A DNA stretch of 64,000 bases from Lentinula raphanica. Its lineage: Eukaryota; Basidiomycota; Agaricomycetes; Agaricales; Omphalotaceae. The notes under the pieces are model-generated. The model was given only the letters and a program-made list of their open reading frames with translations, ran no database searches and was not told the DNA's origin. The stretch is from assembly GCA_027919835.1 (NCBI GenBank), contig JANVFP010000023.1:124001-188000 (forward strand). The letters run 5' to 3'. The first letter of the stretch is position 1. Each line of letters opens with the position of its first letter. A program made the position numbers and the translations under genes. This document shows positions 45,169-56,321 of this stretch, piece after piece.

Positions 45169-45253
45169 TGCATTAAGGGGGAATCGAACCCCCGGCGGGT
45201 CGAAAAGCATCACTGCAGTGGCAACGACCCAGGTTACCACACCCCATTAATGC
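45169..45253 (-). tRNA. tRNA-Gly (GCC anticodon), intron-containing
   Basis: Minus strand: acceptor GCATTAA/TTAATGC, discriminator A, D stem GGGT/ACCT, anticodon stem GGTCG/CGACC, loop T-T-GCC-A, T stem GGGGG/CCCCC with loop TTCGATT. A 15-nt intron follows position 37. The acceptor end is typical of eukaryotic tRNA-Gly. Confidence 0.87.
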
Positions 45254-45524
45254 ATCAACAACTTATGGCTATGATCTATCTAGCACCAGAATATGTATCT
45301 TTCCAGCGGCACTGACACTACATCCACAATCGGTCTATCCCCGACTTTACCGCTCAGGCAACCGCCGCGATGTGGGGTCCAGTGGCAGTTTTTCAACTGG
45401 ATTTTTTTCTGCAAAGGACGACTCAGCAATGGACGGTGCCAGCCTGACAGGTGAGACGGCGGTCGCCGTTAAATATCATACATATTTAGCACACATACTA
45501 GACAGCTACTCCGTAATACCACAG

Positions 45525-46691
45525 CTAGTCCTTCCGAGGTCTGACTTTCATTGGAAGGTCTTTGCATCGTTGCGCCGTTTCCACCAGATGGCGCACACTA
45601 TTGCCGCCTTGGGTTGTCCCTTCGCAATTGTTCCACAACAACAACTCCAACCCCGACCAAAAGTTCGCTAACGGCGCTCTCCTAATGTGCGGGTGGTCCA
45701 AGTTCAGCATTGACGCAAATTCCAACATCCTCGTCAACCTCTCCTTGTACTGGATCTCCCAGCTCTCCAAACTCTCTTGTACACGGGGCTCCAATCCCGC
45801 GTACCAGTCTGGGTCTATTTTCTCCAAACCCTTAATCAGGCGTGAGTCGGACTGCAGGTACTCTATTACAAGCTGGACAAATGGCCATTGCCCCTGGAAG
45901 CCCTGGGAATAGAAGCGCAATATCAGCGAGAAAGGCAGCTCATTGATGAACGCTTGAGCACCGTGCTCGGTCGTAGCTCTGGTAACAAAAACGGCAACCG
46001 TCTGCAATTTGGAAACTATTTCTGCATCCGATCTGACTTCTTCCACTCCCCAAGGCCTGGTACATGCAGAAAAGGTGATCTCCGTGTCGAGTACTGGTTT
46101 ATATCCTTTCGTGTTTGTATAGTAGAGCACTGGGTCCATCCCATCGCTCCCTTCCTGTATCCGGATCCGAATCACACGAAACTCGTCAACTTTTTCTATA
46201 CGTATTTGGTTTTGAAAAAAATATCAGATAAAATCATGACATGAGAACTGCAAACGTACTTTTGGTTTTTGGATCTATCACATCCCCGCCAAGTGGTCCT
46301 GTAGTTTAAACAACATTAGATCAAGGCCCTCAGAGCAACTGTACACAAACGTACCAGCGTCAATAGGAGGCAATGATTCAGCCTTGATAAGAGGCGACGG
46401 TGATTCAGCGTTGATGCGAGACGATGGGGATTCAGCCTTGATGTGAGACGATGGGGATTCAGCCTCGACATGAGACGAAGGGGATTCAGCCTTGACGTGA
46501 AGCGGTGATTCGGCCTCAACGGGAGGCGACGGTGAACGGGCCAGGATGTGCGGCGATGGTGTACCAGCCTCAACAAGAGGTACTGGTAATGGTTTACTCG
46601 TCACCATCACACCCGGGTTATCAGAGAAGACAGTCGAGAGGAGGAGCACAATGAACAGTAGTCGAGTAGAGAATAATGAATAAAGAATCAT
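45525..46691 (-). CDS. Secreted orphan with tandem-repeat linker (paralogue of the micro-exon gene)
   Basis: Three exons, 46691-46355, 46298-46260 (39 nt) and 46189-45525; 346 aa. Exon 1: signal peptide (MILYSLFSTRLLFIVLLLST), PLPVPL just after it, then about seven copies of a 9-10-residue repeat (AESPSSHVE, AESPSSHIK, AESPSSRIN, AESPSPLIK). The 39-nt micro-exon encodes GPLGGDVIDPKTK. Exon 3 is the conserved domain: FRVIRIRIQEG, DPVLYYTNTKGYKP, RPWGVEEV, SKLQTVAVFVTRA, LELLLWNNCEG and a basic end LPMKVRPRKD. The phase-1 exon plan is the same as in the gene at 42194-43658, but there the linker is spread over six micro-exons. Family not recognised. Confidence 0.8.
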
Positions 46692-48290
46692 GGTGGTGTC
46701 TGAGTTCGACTCTGCTTTCAGGATGACCGGTGCGGGCAGAGTCAGAAAAAACACCCACCGATTTGACCAGCAAAATCTTGACCAAGAATGTCGGGGTGTG
46801 AGTAGTCGTGAGTTTCGTAAAAAAAAACGGAGGGCGAGACACAAAAGCTAGTAGGCTGATGTTTTTTTTTGTTACAGATAGTATATCCTGGACGAGTCAA
46901 AAATCACATTCAGTAAGCAAAGCCTCTTGAAGACGAGGAAGGGCAAGCATACCTTTGAAGCAGATAGTGGTAAGAGAGCAAGGGCTTGGGGTAGGAGGGC
47001 TGTTAGTTGAATGGATATAAAAACACCAATCTCGGAGTCACATAGATCAAGGCTCATCAGGGCTCATCATGGTACATGAGGGTGCATAGCACAGCAAAAC
47101 AGTATCCACTGTATTCATACGCATCAATCGAATGACTCTTTGATACGAGATATTCTTGGACCACACGACGGGACCCTTGAAACTGTAAGGGCTTGTAATG
47201 GTTGGGCAAAGGGTTGACTGGCGGTCCCCCAAACAGCGCGCGCCACCCGTGTGTCGTGCACACTGCCAAAGCAGAAAACCGCTCAGTTTGCATTCAGTGG
47301 ATTGATACGAGTCCGTAGGACAAGGTAGAACACCGTTACGCCGCAGGACAGGATCTTTGGTTCGCTCGGGTCATATCGAAACATAGGATTGCACTGCGAA
47401 AGACAGCAAAAACTCTCAGTCAATACATCGATGGAACTAGAAGAGAGTCAATTCAGCCCTCGTGCACATTGTAGAATAAATCCTCTCACTTGGCATTTAG
47501 ATGTAGATTGATTAGTTGAATTCATACGAGTTTTTCATTGGCTGTGAGGTAGGATCCGGAGGCTGGTCTGTAGCTGGAACCATCAGCAATCGTATGCTGA
47601 AAAGTTCAACCTCCAATGCAATGCTGTGATAGCAAGTTTCCCTGGACTGTTTAGTTCTTTTCAGCATTGGCGAGATATCGTAGATCATCTATCATCCGAC
47701 AACGTCACCAGTACTTCCCATTGCCCGCTTTGAATCATGCTAGTAGATATCTTCATGCTAGTTCATAACACACTAGATGAATAGTGCGGTAGCCAAAACT
47801 TGTGTCGCATACAGAAAGCGAAGCACATTATTTCGATCCAGGTAATAGGAATCCTGAATCGCAGTGAGAATGTCAGTGATACATGCGACAAAACCTGTAA
47901 ACGCTAGTTACTTGCTGGAATTAACAGGAGCCACTGCATATTGGACCGGTGAAGAGACTTGAACAGGCAAGTCGCGACTGGTGAACTGGTGGTCCAGTAA
48001 CAATTGGCCGAGGAGGTGGACAGCAGCAAAGTTCAGGCGAGGGCACATAGCGTCAGGAGAAGTGAGGGTCGAATAATACAGAAAGATTCAAACGAAGAAC
48101 GTTGACAGAAATACGCAGAGAGCGCGCGTTATCTAAGAGTTGAGGCCATCGATTGAACAGGGGTACTTTGCATGGGCGTCAACGCTGTGGTGGTCGTACC
48201 GTAAGGTAGTGCTGGTGCTGTGTATGGTGGTAATGCATTAAAAATATATGCGGATCACAGAATGCGTAGCTGTTCATGACGCGTCAACAA
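46692..48290. other. Intergenic, no gene seen
   Basis: 1.6 kb containing the promoter of the repeat-linker gene and the 3' flank of the CIA30 gene, both on the minus strand. Short ORFs (46872-47293) have no protein-like features. Nothing recognised. Confidence 0.35.
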
Positions 48291-49328
48291 TTATATCTTG
48301 ATATCTTCCCAAGCTTGACCGTTCTCCTTCTCCGATGCCACCCCCGAATCTAGGAAAGACCAAAAAACGCATGAGCGAGCCATATTGTAGGAAAAGTGCA
48401 TAATTCAAAACGAGCAAATTGCACATACCAAGATCAGAAACGGCATCTTCCTCATTGACTATTCGTATACTATCGATGTTAAGCTCATACTTGCCCGACA
48501 CACCAGAATTTCCACCAAGCAGGGATATACCTACACTCCGGAGTTTGTCGCTCATCTCCAGCTGTATTTCAGACATCTCGCCGTTGTTAGTCCGTACGAA
48601 ATTGCGAAATGGGATCTAAGAAGCCGCCAAGATTGACAAGTTCAGAAGACTAGTTGACTACCCAACGGTCAAACGCACGAAAATATCCTCCCAGTCGTTC
48701 TTCTTCTGGAAGTATAACCGATGTTGCCAGACATCGGTTGTTATTGGCCCGTTCGTTTGAAGGTTGACAAAATATGAGTTGTGTGTTATAGGATCTCCTG
48801 CGACTCTGAGTCGAAGGGCGAGATATTCGTGAAACTCGATATTGTCAAGAACGTCACCGAACAAACTTGGTCGCGGCTATGAGAACGAGAAACAACCAGT
48901 CAACAACAACAACTTCAAGTTGCAAAGAGCTTACCTTATTCCGAAATGCAGCATAACCACCTCGTACTCTTCCCTGATACTGTGGCCGTACATCCAACCG
49001 CATGTCTCCCCAGAACTTCGTAGTCGCAGGTTTATTGATTTTTGCATTTGTCGTGCTTGACTCGTCCAGTTCCAGATTCACAGTCGAGTTGCCACCTATG
49101 TCCCCATCACAACCAGTAGCATACATCCGTAGATCGTCTTTAGAATTGAACGTGAAGAGGGTGTGAGGTGCTCTGGACGGTGGGTCTGCTCCGCTCATTT
49201 TGACGACTGACACGAAGATTTAAGTGCTGCTTGAGGAAGTAAGGACTTTGTCGGTTCTCACTGTCAGCTAAGCCATCGAAAAGCTGTTTTCTGGTTCTGT
49301 TCCAGTAGATTTGTCGCCAGGATTGCAT
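48291..49328 (-). CDS. CIA30: CIA30-family complex I assembly factor (NDUFAF1-like)
   Basis: Five exons (49328-49262, 49206-48935, 48876-48679, 48615-48429, 48349-48291) give 260 aa. CIA30 binds assembly intermediates of mitochondrial NADH:ubiquinone oxidoreductase. The N-terminus MQSWRQIYWNRTRKQLFDGL is basic and Trp-containing. The CIA30 fold follows: LFTFNSKDDLRMYATGCDGD, DIGGNSTVNLELDE, GRVRGGYAAFRNK, YLALRLRVAGDPITHNSYFV, WEDIFIPFRNFVRTNNGEMS and KLRSVGISLLGGNSGVSGKY. The DIGG and GGYAA elements match the domain. The last exon encodes only a 19-residue polar tail ending EDIKI. Introns are 48-79 nt. Confidence 0.92.
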
Positions 49329-49855
49329 GTTGGAAGAGAGTGGTAAAGAAAGAGACCGCGGAGGTTTGCTCAGTCAGCTGTGATAGGCTGTGAATCGTGA
49401 TATCACCCTTGCACATGGTCAAACTTCGAGCGCTTCAATCAGATTCAAGATATCGTGTTATTTATTTCTTTCCGTCCCATCTGGGGCGAAGGCTTGTGAG
49501 GGCGAGTACGAGTATTCTAAAGCCTATAACAAGGAAAAAGAGGTACGCCGCACTTTAGAGGAGGCTCGGAGACAGGTACGAGCTAAGCTAGTGGATAAAA
49601 GAACAGGAGTCGATAACAAAACAAAACAGGACATGAAAACAGAGAAAGGCATGAACATGACACAACGAAGAGAATGATAGTAGTAGTGAGAACGGGGAAT
49701 AAAATCAAAACACGGGAGGATGTATTGGATTGGATGTGTGATACTGGACCTGGCAAGAGACATCTGATGAAACAGCAGCATGAAGGGAAACAGACGTGGT
49801 GATGAAAGATGCCTTAGTCAAGCGCGTTGTGAAGGATCGAAAGGGAAAGCATAGA
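49329..49855. other. Intergenic, no gene seen
   Basis: Promoter of the CIA30 gene and 3' flank of RAS. A plus-strand ORF at 49390-49677 rich in Lys/Glu is judged accidental. Confidence 0.4.
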
Positions 49856-50900
49856 TCAGAGGACTACACAACCGCCACAGCACCCGCCAGCACCTTCATC
49901 GTTGGGATCTTTGCCTGCGTAGGCTCCTGGTGGTCCTCCTCCGCCTCCGCCTGTCATCATTCGACCAGAGGTTTGTTGTTCCTGGACATCCCAAATCATT
50001 AGTGAATAGATGGATCCGCGAGGAATGATGATCAAGCAAACCTTGTTATATTTCCGAATCTCACGAACAAGGTCCTGGAAAGCCTGGTCTACGTTGATCC
50101 TGACCTTTGCAGAAGTCTCGATGAACTTGCAGTTGAACAGTTTAGCGAGATCGCGTCCCTCTGGAGAGTTGGTATGAAATGAGCGACGAACGCACAAAAG
50201 CAGAGAAAGACGAAACGCGCACCATTCGGCCCAACTTGTCGCTCATATTCTAGATCGCACTTATTTGCCACCACGACAACCGGGAATGTATCCTGATCCT
50301 TCACTCTTAGAATTTGTTGATGGAACGTGCTGATTTCCTCGAACGAGTTACGCGAGGTGATAGAATAGACAAGAAGGAACCCTTCGCCTGTACGCATATA
50401 CTGTTCACGCATGGCACTGTGAAACAAGATAAGCAAAAGCGTGACGTGCTGGTCGAGAACGCAGAGTGATGATCGTAGAACGTGCACTCGCCAAGAAACT
50501 CACCCATATTCTTCCTGGCCTGCAGTATCAAGGACGTCAAGTAAAGCCACCTCGTCGTCGATCACACATTGTTTCCGGTATGAATCTGTTACACGAGCAA
50601 AGATGAATATCGTTGGAGGAGTTGTCTCGGTGTGGCTGACCTTCAATGGTAGGGTCATATTCGTCCACGAAATGACTTTGGATAAATTGGATAGTCAATG
50701 CTGACTTTCCAACACCTGTGGTGGGCGAGACCGTTAACTCTATCGTCTTCAAGACACAGCGACCTATACTTACCACCACCTCCGACTACGACGAGCTTGT
50801 ACTCCCTCAAGAAAGTTGTCTGCGAATGTCCGAGGAAGATACCGCAGAATGTGAGAGACGTGCATTGTGTAGTGTGGTAAATATACGAACCCTTCCAGCC
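49856..50900 (-). CDS. RAS1: Ras GTPase (RAS1 orthologue)
   Basis: Seven exons (50900-50889, only 12 nt; 50819-50774; 50715-50641; 50585-50504; 50416-50223; 50160-50042; 49981-49856) give 217 aa. P-loop [11 protein letters not shown], switch I YDPTIEDSYRKQ, switch [26 protein letters not shown] and ETSAK are all intact, and position 12 (Ras numbering) is the normal Gly. The C-terminus is Gly-rich and ends CCGGCVVL: a palmitoylation-type Cys pair and a CaaX box (CVVL, Leu favouring geranylgeranylation). In basidiomycetes RAS1 controls filamentation, cAMP signalling and mating. The 12-nt first coding exon (MAGR) carries only the start. Confidence 0.96.
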
Positions 50901-52195
50901 ATTTCTTTTGAAACCTCCTACTTCTTTCGTGCACAGTTGAAGAAAAGGGTGTAATAGAGTAGCAAAGGAGAATAACGGTGGTTTCCCTGAAGTCTCCTGG
51001 GGAAAAAAGGGACTAAGCAAGGAATAGGGAGAGAAAAGATGGTGAAGCGGGTGAAACCCTAAAAGGGCGTTGAAATCCGAAATCTATTGCCGAAAACGGG
51101 TTCGCCTCACGTGCCCTACACGAGGACCACGGAAAACAAATCAGAAGTCATTTTTCCACCTATTTTCTCTTCAAGCACTGCTCAAGATCAATAATCCAGG
51201 CTATGCGCTTTTCCAGCAGAGGTTGCCTCACAGGTTCTGATTCCTGAAAGCTGTTCAAGTGATTTCCCTCAAATCGCGCCAGACTAGGCCAGACTCAGTT
51301 CGGCTGGTATACATCTCCAATTGTTCTTCCGCGGCCTGCCGTTCAAGTTCATGATGATTTGGAAATTCAACGTCCTGTCGCTCATCGAGACCAATCTGGG
51401 GTACATAGGCAGGACAAGAGTCGACACTCTTGAAAGTATGCAAGGCATGTAAGTATCAACGAATACTGAACACTACATATCTTGACGGGGAAGAGGATCT
51501 CATCCGACTGATCATTGAATGCCATTCACAGCAGCTGGATAAACCCTGATTTTTCGTTTGGCTAGTGATATTAGTACTCTTGATCAGAACGACAGCATGA
51601 TATTCATAATACCTCAGGCTAGCTAGCCTCAATAGTTCAAGAAGAAGACAGCGTATATCAAGCGTTCAACAGCTTCTGATATGAATTGAAAAGGTGTATT
51701 TTTCGACGCTCATCTTGTAACATACTGATATGATTTCCATGCAGATAGACCCCAGTTCGTCTGAGAAATCTGAAAAAGATCCAGTGTCATCTGTGTGTTC
51801 TGATGAGTAACAGCGTTTTGAGCTGTGAGATCGACAATGAGGCTCTGTTCATGCACCGCGCATGGACGTCGTTGGATTTTGGCATGTATCGATGGTATTT
51901 GTCGAACAAGAAGTCCTATTTTTCATTTTCAAACGAGACTCGAAGCCCTCGACGCATTCCGCAGTGAGTTCCTGGAACTCGGGAGCACCGAGTCAGTTGC
52001 ATAGTTCTGGCAGATCTTTGGTGTGTGTCTTCCCCGGACGCTGGCATGAGAGTTGACGCCGCACAGTTGTCCCTATCACTGACGGAATAATCAGCAGATG
52101 GGTCTTCGAGTTTGAAGGCAACTTAGACTTCAAATTCACTTCAAAAAGGGTATGTGTCCGGCCGAATACTTACCGTTGGTCTAGTATATATACGT
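50901..52195. other. Intergenic, no gene seen
   Basis: Promoter of RAS at the left end; a plus-strand ORF at 51862-52056 could precede the weak ORF at 52196, but no splice links them convincingly. Nothing else recognised. Confidence 0.35.
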
Positions 52196-52420
52196 ATGAA
52201 GTTCTCGTCCTTGAATGAGAGTTCGTTGAGGGACATAGAGGCGCTTCAAGCGTTGACAAAGAACTGGAGAAAGCCACTTGAGTACTTGGTCGATACTTTT
52301 GTCCAGGATGAGTACCGACTCATGTCCACTACTACTTTCGAGAAATCCGGAGAAGAGCAGGCTGAGCAGCTGCCGAGATCGGAACCACTGACTCTCGCGG
52401 AGATGTTGAATCTGGTTTAG
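52196..52420 (+). CDS. Weak candidate: small ORF of 74 aa
   Basis: ATG to TAG with protein-like composition: MKFSSLNESSLRDIEALQAL, then NWRKPLEYLVDTFVQDEYRL and LTLAEMLNLV, predicted mostly helical. It may be the last exon of a longer gene or a relic. No homologue is recognised and no upstream exon could be joined. Confidence 0.25.
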   Translation: MKFSSLNESSLRDIEALQALTKNWRKPLEYLVDTFVQDEYRLMSTTTFEKSGEEQAEQLPRSEPLTLAEMLNLV

Positions 52421-53104
52421 ATCTAGAGCTGGGTGAGTTAGCCTCTCTCAAGCTCTGTTAGCCTTAGATCCCATTGCACTTCACTGATTCTGCTCTGACC
52501 CGCAGGGTACAAGGCCCCGCGCCTTTAGTAACGAATCAAATTTGCCAGAAGTCGCTGCCTACACAGGTCTCTGTCGGAGGGCGAGATTGGCAGTTGCTCA
52601 AAAATGCCACATTCGTCGCTGTTTCTGGCGTGTATGGCGTGTATTAATCACTGTATGGTATTCCATTATGCATAGAGCCCACTCATAGAAGTCTACAAGA
52701 GTTTTCTCGTGATTCATCAATGAGACGAGGAGGAGGCACTGAGGAGAAGTACTACTCCGTATTATATATGAATGACAGAACCCTAATTTAAGGGCTCTCG
52801 CAGCTTCGAGCCTTATACCACCTTTACCCACGCGCTCACAACGTTGACCATTCTACTTGAACGGTAGCCTTCAATATTCAATATTCAATCCTTGTAGACC
52901 AGGTTGATTTGATTCGGTGAGCTCGATCCACAATGTATCATATGTGCTACTCACACCATTACAGAATAACTGACCCAGTCCATCGTTCCAGGCAAGAGAG
53001 TTAGCTCCACTGGGAACCGTCACCGATCCCCTCCTCTACAGCTGGGTCGAATCTTCGTAGTCGTAATCCGCATATAATCACAGAACGTTCAAAGCATTGA
53101 CAAT
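52421..53104. other. Intergenic, promoter region of the DUF1295 gene
   Basis: No gene or RNA seen. A short direct repeat (CAATATTCAATATTCAATCC) lies near 52872. Confidence 0.4.
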
Positions 53105-54538
53105 ATGGATACTCCGACTTCCCTCTCAGAATCACCTTTTGCATATCCTCTTTCCCTCTGCCTTTTCTCCACCCTTGCGACGTACATCGCGTCCGTCCTA
53201 ACATCCAACGTATCGCAGGTCGACCGACTCTGGACTTTCCTGCCCACGGTTTATACTACTTATTTCGCCTTGACACCTCTTTGGCCAAAGACTCCTACAA
53301 CAATCGGCGGTATTTGGATTCCCATCGTTCCTTTTGTCCCAGCAAACCTCGAAGCACAACTCCCGCGTGATGCTGCGGGTTCCATAACTTTTTCGCATCG
53401 TGCACTTCTCCTTCTCACACTCATAACTTTATGGATGTGCCGTCTGTCGTACAACACCTTCCGTCGAGGTCTCTTCTCGCTCGCAGACGAAGATTACCGC
53501 TGGGCTGTCCTCCGTCGCCAGTTCGATGAGCGGTTTGGCCCGAGTGGAGGGAAGGTTGTATTCCAAATCGTCAACTTGACCTTCATCGCCGCTACCCAGA
53601 ATGTGTTGCTGATGGCGCTAGGTTGGCCTGCCTATCTTGCCGTGACGCAAAGCAAGATGGACGGTAACAATTTGATCCAGACGGACTACCTTCTTGCAAC
53701 ATGGGCTCTCGGTATTCTCTTCATCGAGTTCACATCGGACAACCAACAATTCGTGTATCAGACGTACAAGCACACGTTTCTCGCACGAGTGAAAGAGAAT
53801 CCTGAGTCCGAAGCACACGCTTATGCTCTCCGCACTGCGTCTGCTGTGGCTTGGTCTTTTGCATCTCCCATCGATTACCTGAAGCTCAGTCCAGCAGATG
53901 CTCGCCGCGGTTTCGTTACTTCTGGTCTCTGGGGATTTTCTCGTCATCCAAACTTTGCTTGCGAGCAGACGTTTTGGTGGCTTATGTGTGCTGTGCCGGT
54001 GTATGCAGGAAGCTTGGGCACCGTAAAGGCGGCGGTTATTGGGACGCCCGACAATAAGGCCTTCTCGTGGGATGGTATAACCACTGCTGTTGCCGGATTC
54101 ATCGAGTGGCTATTCAATGTTATTAGAGCGTCTTCCCCCTCTCATGAACATACTTTCGCCTCCTCGGCCGACAGATTGGTCCATTTCATGCCTGCAATAG
54201 CCCTTTCCATTCTGTTCGTCTCTTCTACCGCATACACCGAAGCCATCTCGTCCTCCAAATACCCTGTACCTTACACTGCATATCAGAAACGCGTGGCGAT
54301 GTTTGGCTCAGTCCCCCTCCTGGGTCTATTCCCGATGTTGTTACCAGTGATGACATTCTTCGGATGGAGGCGCAGTTTGGAGATAGTTGATGAACCGGTG
54401 AAAGTCTTGTTGGAGTATTCGTCAATGAAGGGATTGTGGTGGAGATTTACGACGAACGATGTAGAAAAGAAACGAGTGGAGGGTTTGGTCTGGGGAGATC
54501 CAGTTGCGCCTGAAATGAAGGATGTTAATGGACAGTAG
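53105..54538 (+). CDS. DUF1295 integral membrane protein (steroid 5-alpha-reductase-like fold)
   Basis: Intronless, 477 aa. Many hydrophobic helices: YPLSLCLFSTLATYIASVLT, ALLLLTLITLWMCRLSYNTF, NLTFIAATQNVLLMALG, LLATWALGILFIEFTSDNQQ, FMPAIALSILFVSS and LLGLFPMLLPVMTFFG. Family signatures: VDRLWTFLPTVYT, EDYRWAVLRRQFDERFG, the DNQQFVYQ motif and the C-terminal GLWGFSRHPNFACEQTFWW, which matches the SRHPNY/FxxE NADPH-site element shared with steroid 5-alpha-reductases and ICMT-like enzymes. A long loop of ~60 residues separates the last helices. It is probably an ER membrane reductase; the substrate is unknown. Confidence 0.9.
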   Translation: MDTPTSLSESPFAYPLSLCLFSTLATYIASVLTSNVSQVDRLWTFLPTVYTTYFALTPLWPKTPTTIGGIWIPIVPFVPANLEAQLPRDAAGSITFSHRALLLLTLITLWMCRLSYNTFRRGLFSLADEDYRWAVLRRQFDERFGPSGGKVVFQIVNLTFIAATQNVLLMALGWPAYLAVTQSKMDGNNLIQTDYLLATWALGILFIEFTSDNQQFVYQTYKHTFLARVKENPESEAHAYALRTASAVAWSFASPIDYLKLSPADARRGFVTSGLWGFSRHPNFACEQTFWWLMCAVPVYAGSLGTVKAAVIGTPDNKAFSWDGITTAVAGFIEWLFNVIRASSPSHEHTFASSADRLVHFMPAIALSILFVSSTAYTEAISSSKYPVPYTAYQKRVAMFGSVPLLGLFPMLLPVMTFFGWRRSLEIVDEPVKVLLEYSSMKGLWWRFTTNDVEKKRVEGLVWGDPVAPEMKDVNGQ

Positions 54539-54744
54539 GGCGTGCAAACAAGATGTGGCGGGACGTATTGTGTCGAGTTAGCTCAGCCTTGTCACGATTG
54601 GATTTCTTGAAGTTAAAGCTCGTGTTCAGATAGTATTGTACAAACATATGTGGCGGTAAAGTTACCAAGAATCGAAGTTGTTGATCATTGTTGATTCAAA
54701 GCGTCTTGTGTGGCGACCACCAACATCTACCTTAGACTAGCACC

Positions 54745-56321
54745 ATGTCTACACTTTATCGCTCTGCTCTAAATGCTCGTTTCTCGAAAACATTACCAGA
54801 ATTACCCCCAGGCGACAATGATCACGACGACGAAGAAGAAGAATCCGGAGACTCATTAGGTTCGCTACCAGGCAGTGGCCTCGGTCCTCCTGCAATGCAA
54901 GTCTACGATCCATATCGATCCATCGCTCGATCCTCCTCTTATATCCCTCCGACTTTAAAGGCCCTCAACGCGCAGGCACACCACCAAAGTCAAGAAAGAA
55001 CCAAATCCAGCGTTCGCACCGATATCAGCTAAGAACTTCTTCGTTCAAGCCGTGCAAGTGTCTTTGCCAGAGAGGAATCTGGATTGTAGGGTGTATTATT
55101 CACCTCCGTTGGAGGCCAATGGGACTGTTATGGTGTGCCAACATGGAGCGGGGTACTCGGCGTTGAGTTTTGCGTGCATGGCTAAGGAAATTGGGCACAT
55201 AACCAACGGAGAATGTGGGATATTGGCTATAGATGCTCGTCGACATGGTAAGCTACTTTTGTTGGTCATCTCATTGGACTGGACTGATGCCCATGCTCGT
55301 GTTTATTCAAGGAAAGACCATGCCTACGTCGAACCAAACGGATGAGGATTTATCTATAGACGTACTGGTAGCGGATTTCGTGGCAGTGATACAGACGGTT
55401 TATCCAGATCCCGTAACGTCGCCGACACTGATCGTGTGTAGTATTGTCTCTACCTTTCTGTCGCCTCCTGCTAACGTATCCAAAGCTCATTGGTCATAGT
55501 ATGGGAGGTTCCATCGTCACTCGAGGCTGCCCCATTTTACTCGATGAGAAGTATAAGGTTGGTGGCGTGGCTGTTCTAGACGTCGTCGAAGGTATGCCTC
55601 CCAAGTCACTTGCTTCCTTAGCTCTCTTGTTAACCTGTGTTGCGAATCCAGGCTCCGCGATAGAAGCCCTCCCTCATATGAACAGCCTGCTTAACGCACG
55701 CCCGGACGGATTTGATAGCGTAGAGGAAGCTGTAGAATGGCAGTGAGTATATCATCGGTTCAATTCCTCACATGTGTGTTGATCATCTCTAGTGTAACGA
55801 CGAAGACCATCCGAAATCCAACTTCAGCTAGGATATCTATCCCCGCGGTCATCACGCCCTCCGAAAGTTCTTCTCCGAACGTACCACCGTTCATATGGCG
55901 AACACCTCTTCGTTCTACGGCTCCCTACTGGCAAAGTACGTATGATCAGCACCTTGCTCTCCTTATGATTGCCTAAATGTCCGACTATCGATCGTGCTAC
56001 AGGCTGGTTCGTAGGACTGTCTAATAAATTCCTCAACGTGCGCACAGCAAGATTGCTCGTCCTTGCTGGAACGGATCGGCTTGACAAGGAGCTGATGATT
56101 GGACAAATGCAAGGTAAATTCCAGATGATAGTTGTACCAGGGACTGGGCATATGTTACATGAAGTGCGTTCTCTTCTTCCTAACTTGATCTGTTCACCTG
56201 AGTCCTTTGTATCCACACTATCATACAGGACGACCCCACACGACTGGCACAGATTATGGTTGATTTCTGGAGAAGGAATGAACGATTAGTGGTTGGTATC
56301 AAGAAGGTTGGAGAGGTTTGA
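54745..56321 (+). CDS. PPE1: Protein phosphatase methylesterase 1 (PPE1), with a frame offset in exon 1
   Basis: Exons 54745-55247, 55312-55433, 55486-55591, 55652-55742, 55793-55935, 56003-56163 and 56229-56321. The enzyme removes the C-terminal methyl ester of PP2A. Alpha/beta hydrolase features: [30 protein letters not shown], nucleophile [12 protein letters not shown], acid region [10 protein letters not shown] and catalytic His in [13 protein letters not shown]. An N-terminal [11 protein letters not shown] and [13 protein letters not shown] are in frame 1, but [20 protein letters not shown] is one base later. The total is 3n+1: either a 1-nt insertion near 54990-55010, a sequencing error, or a 22-nt intron (GTCAAGAAAGAACCAAATCCAG read as GT...AG), which would restore the frame to 398 aa. 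Everything downstream is intact. Confidence 0.85.
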
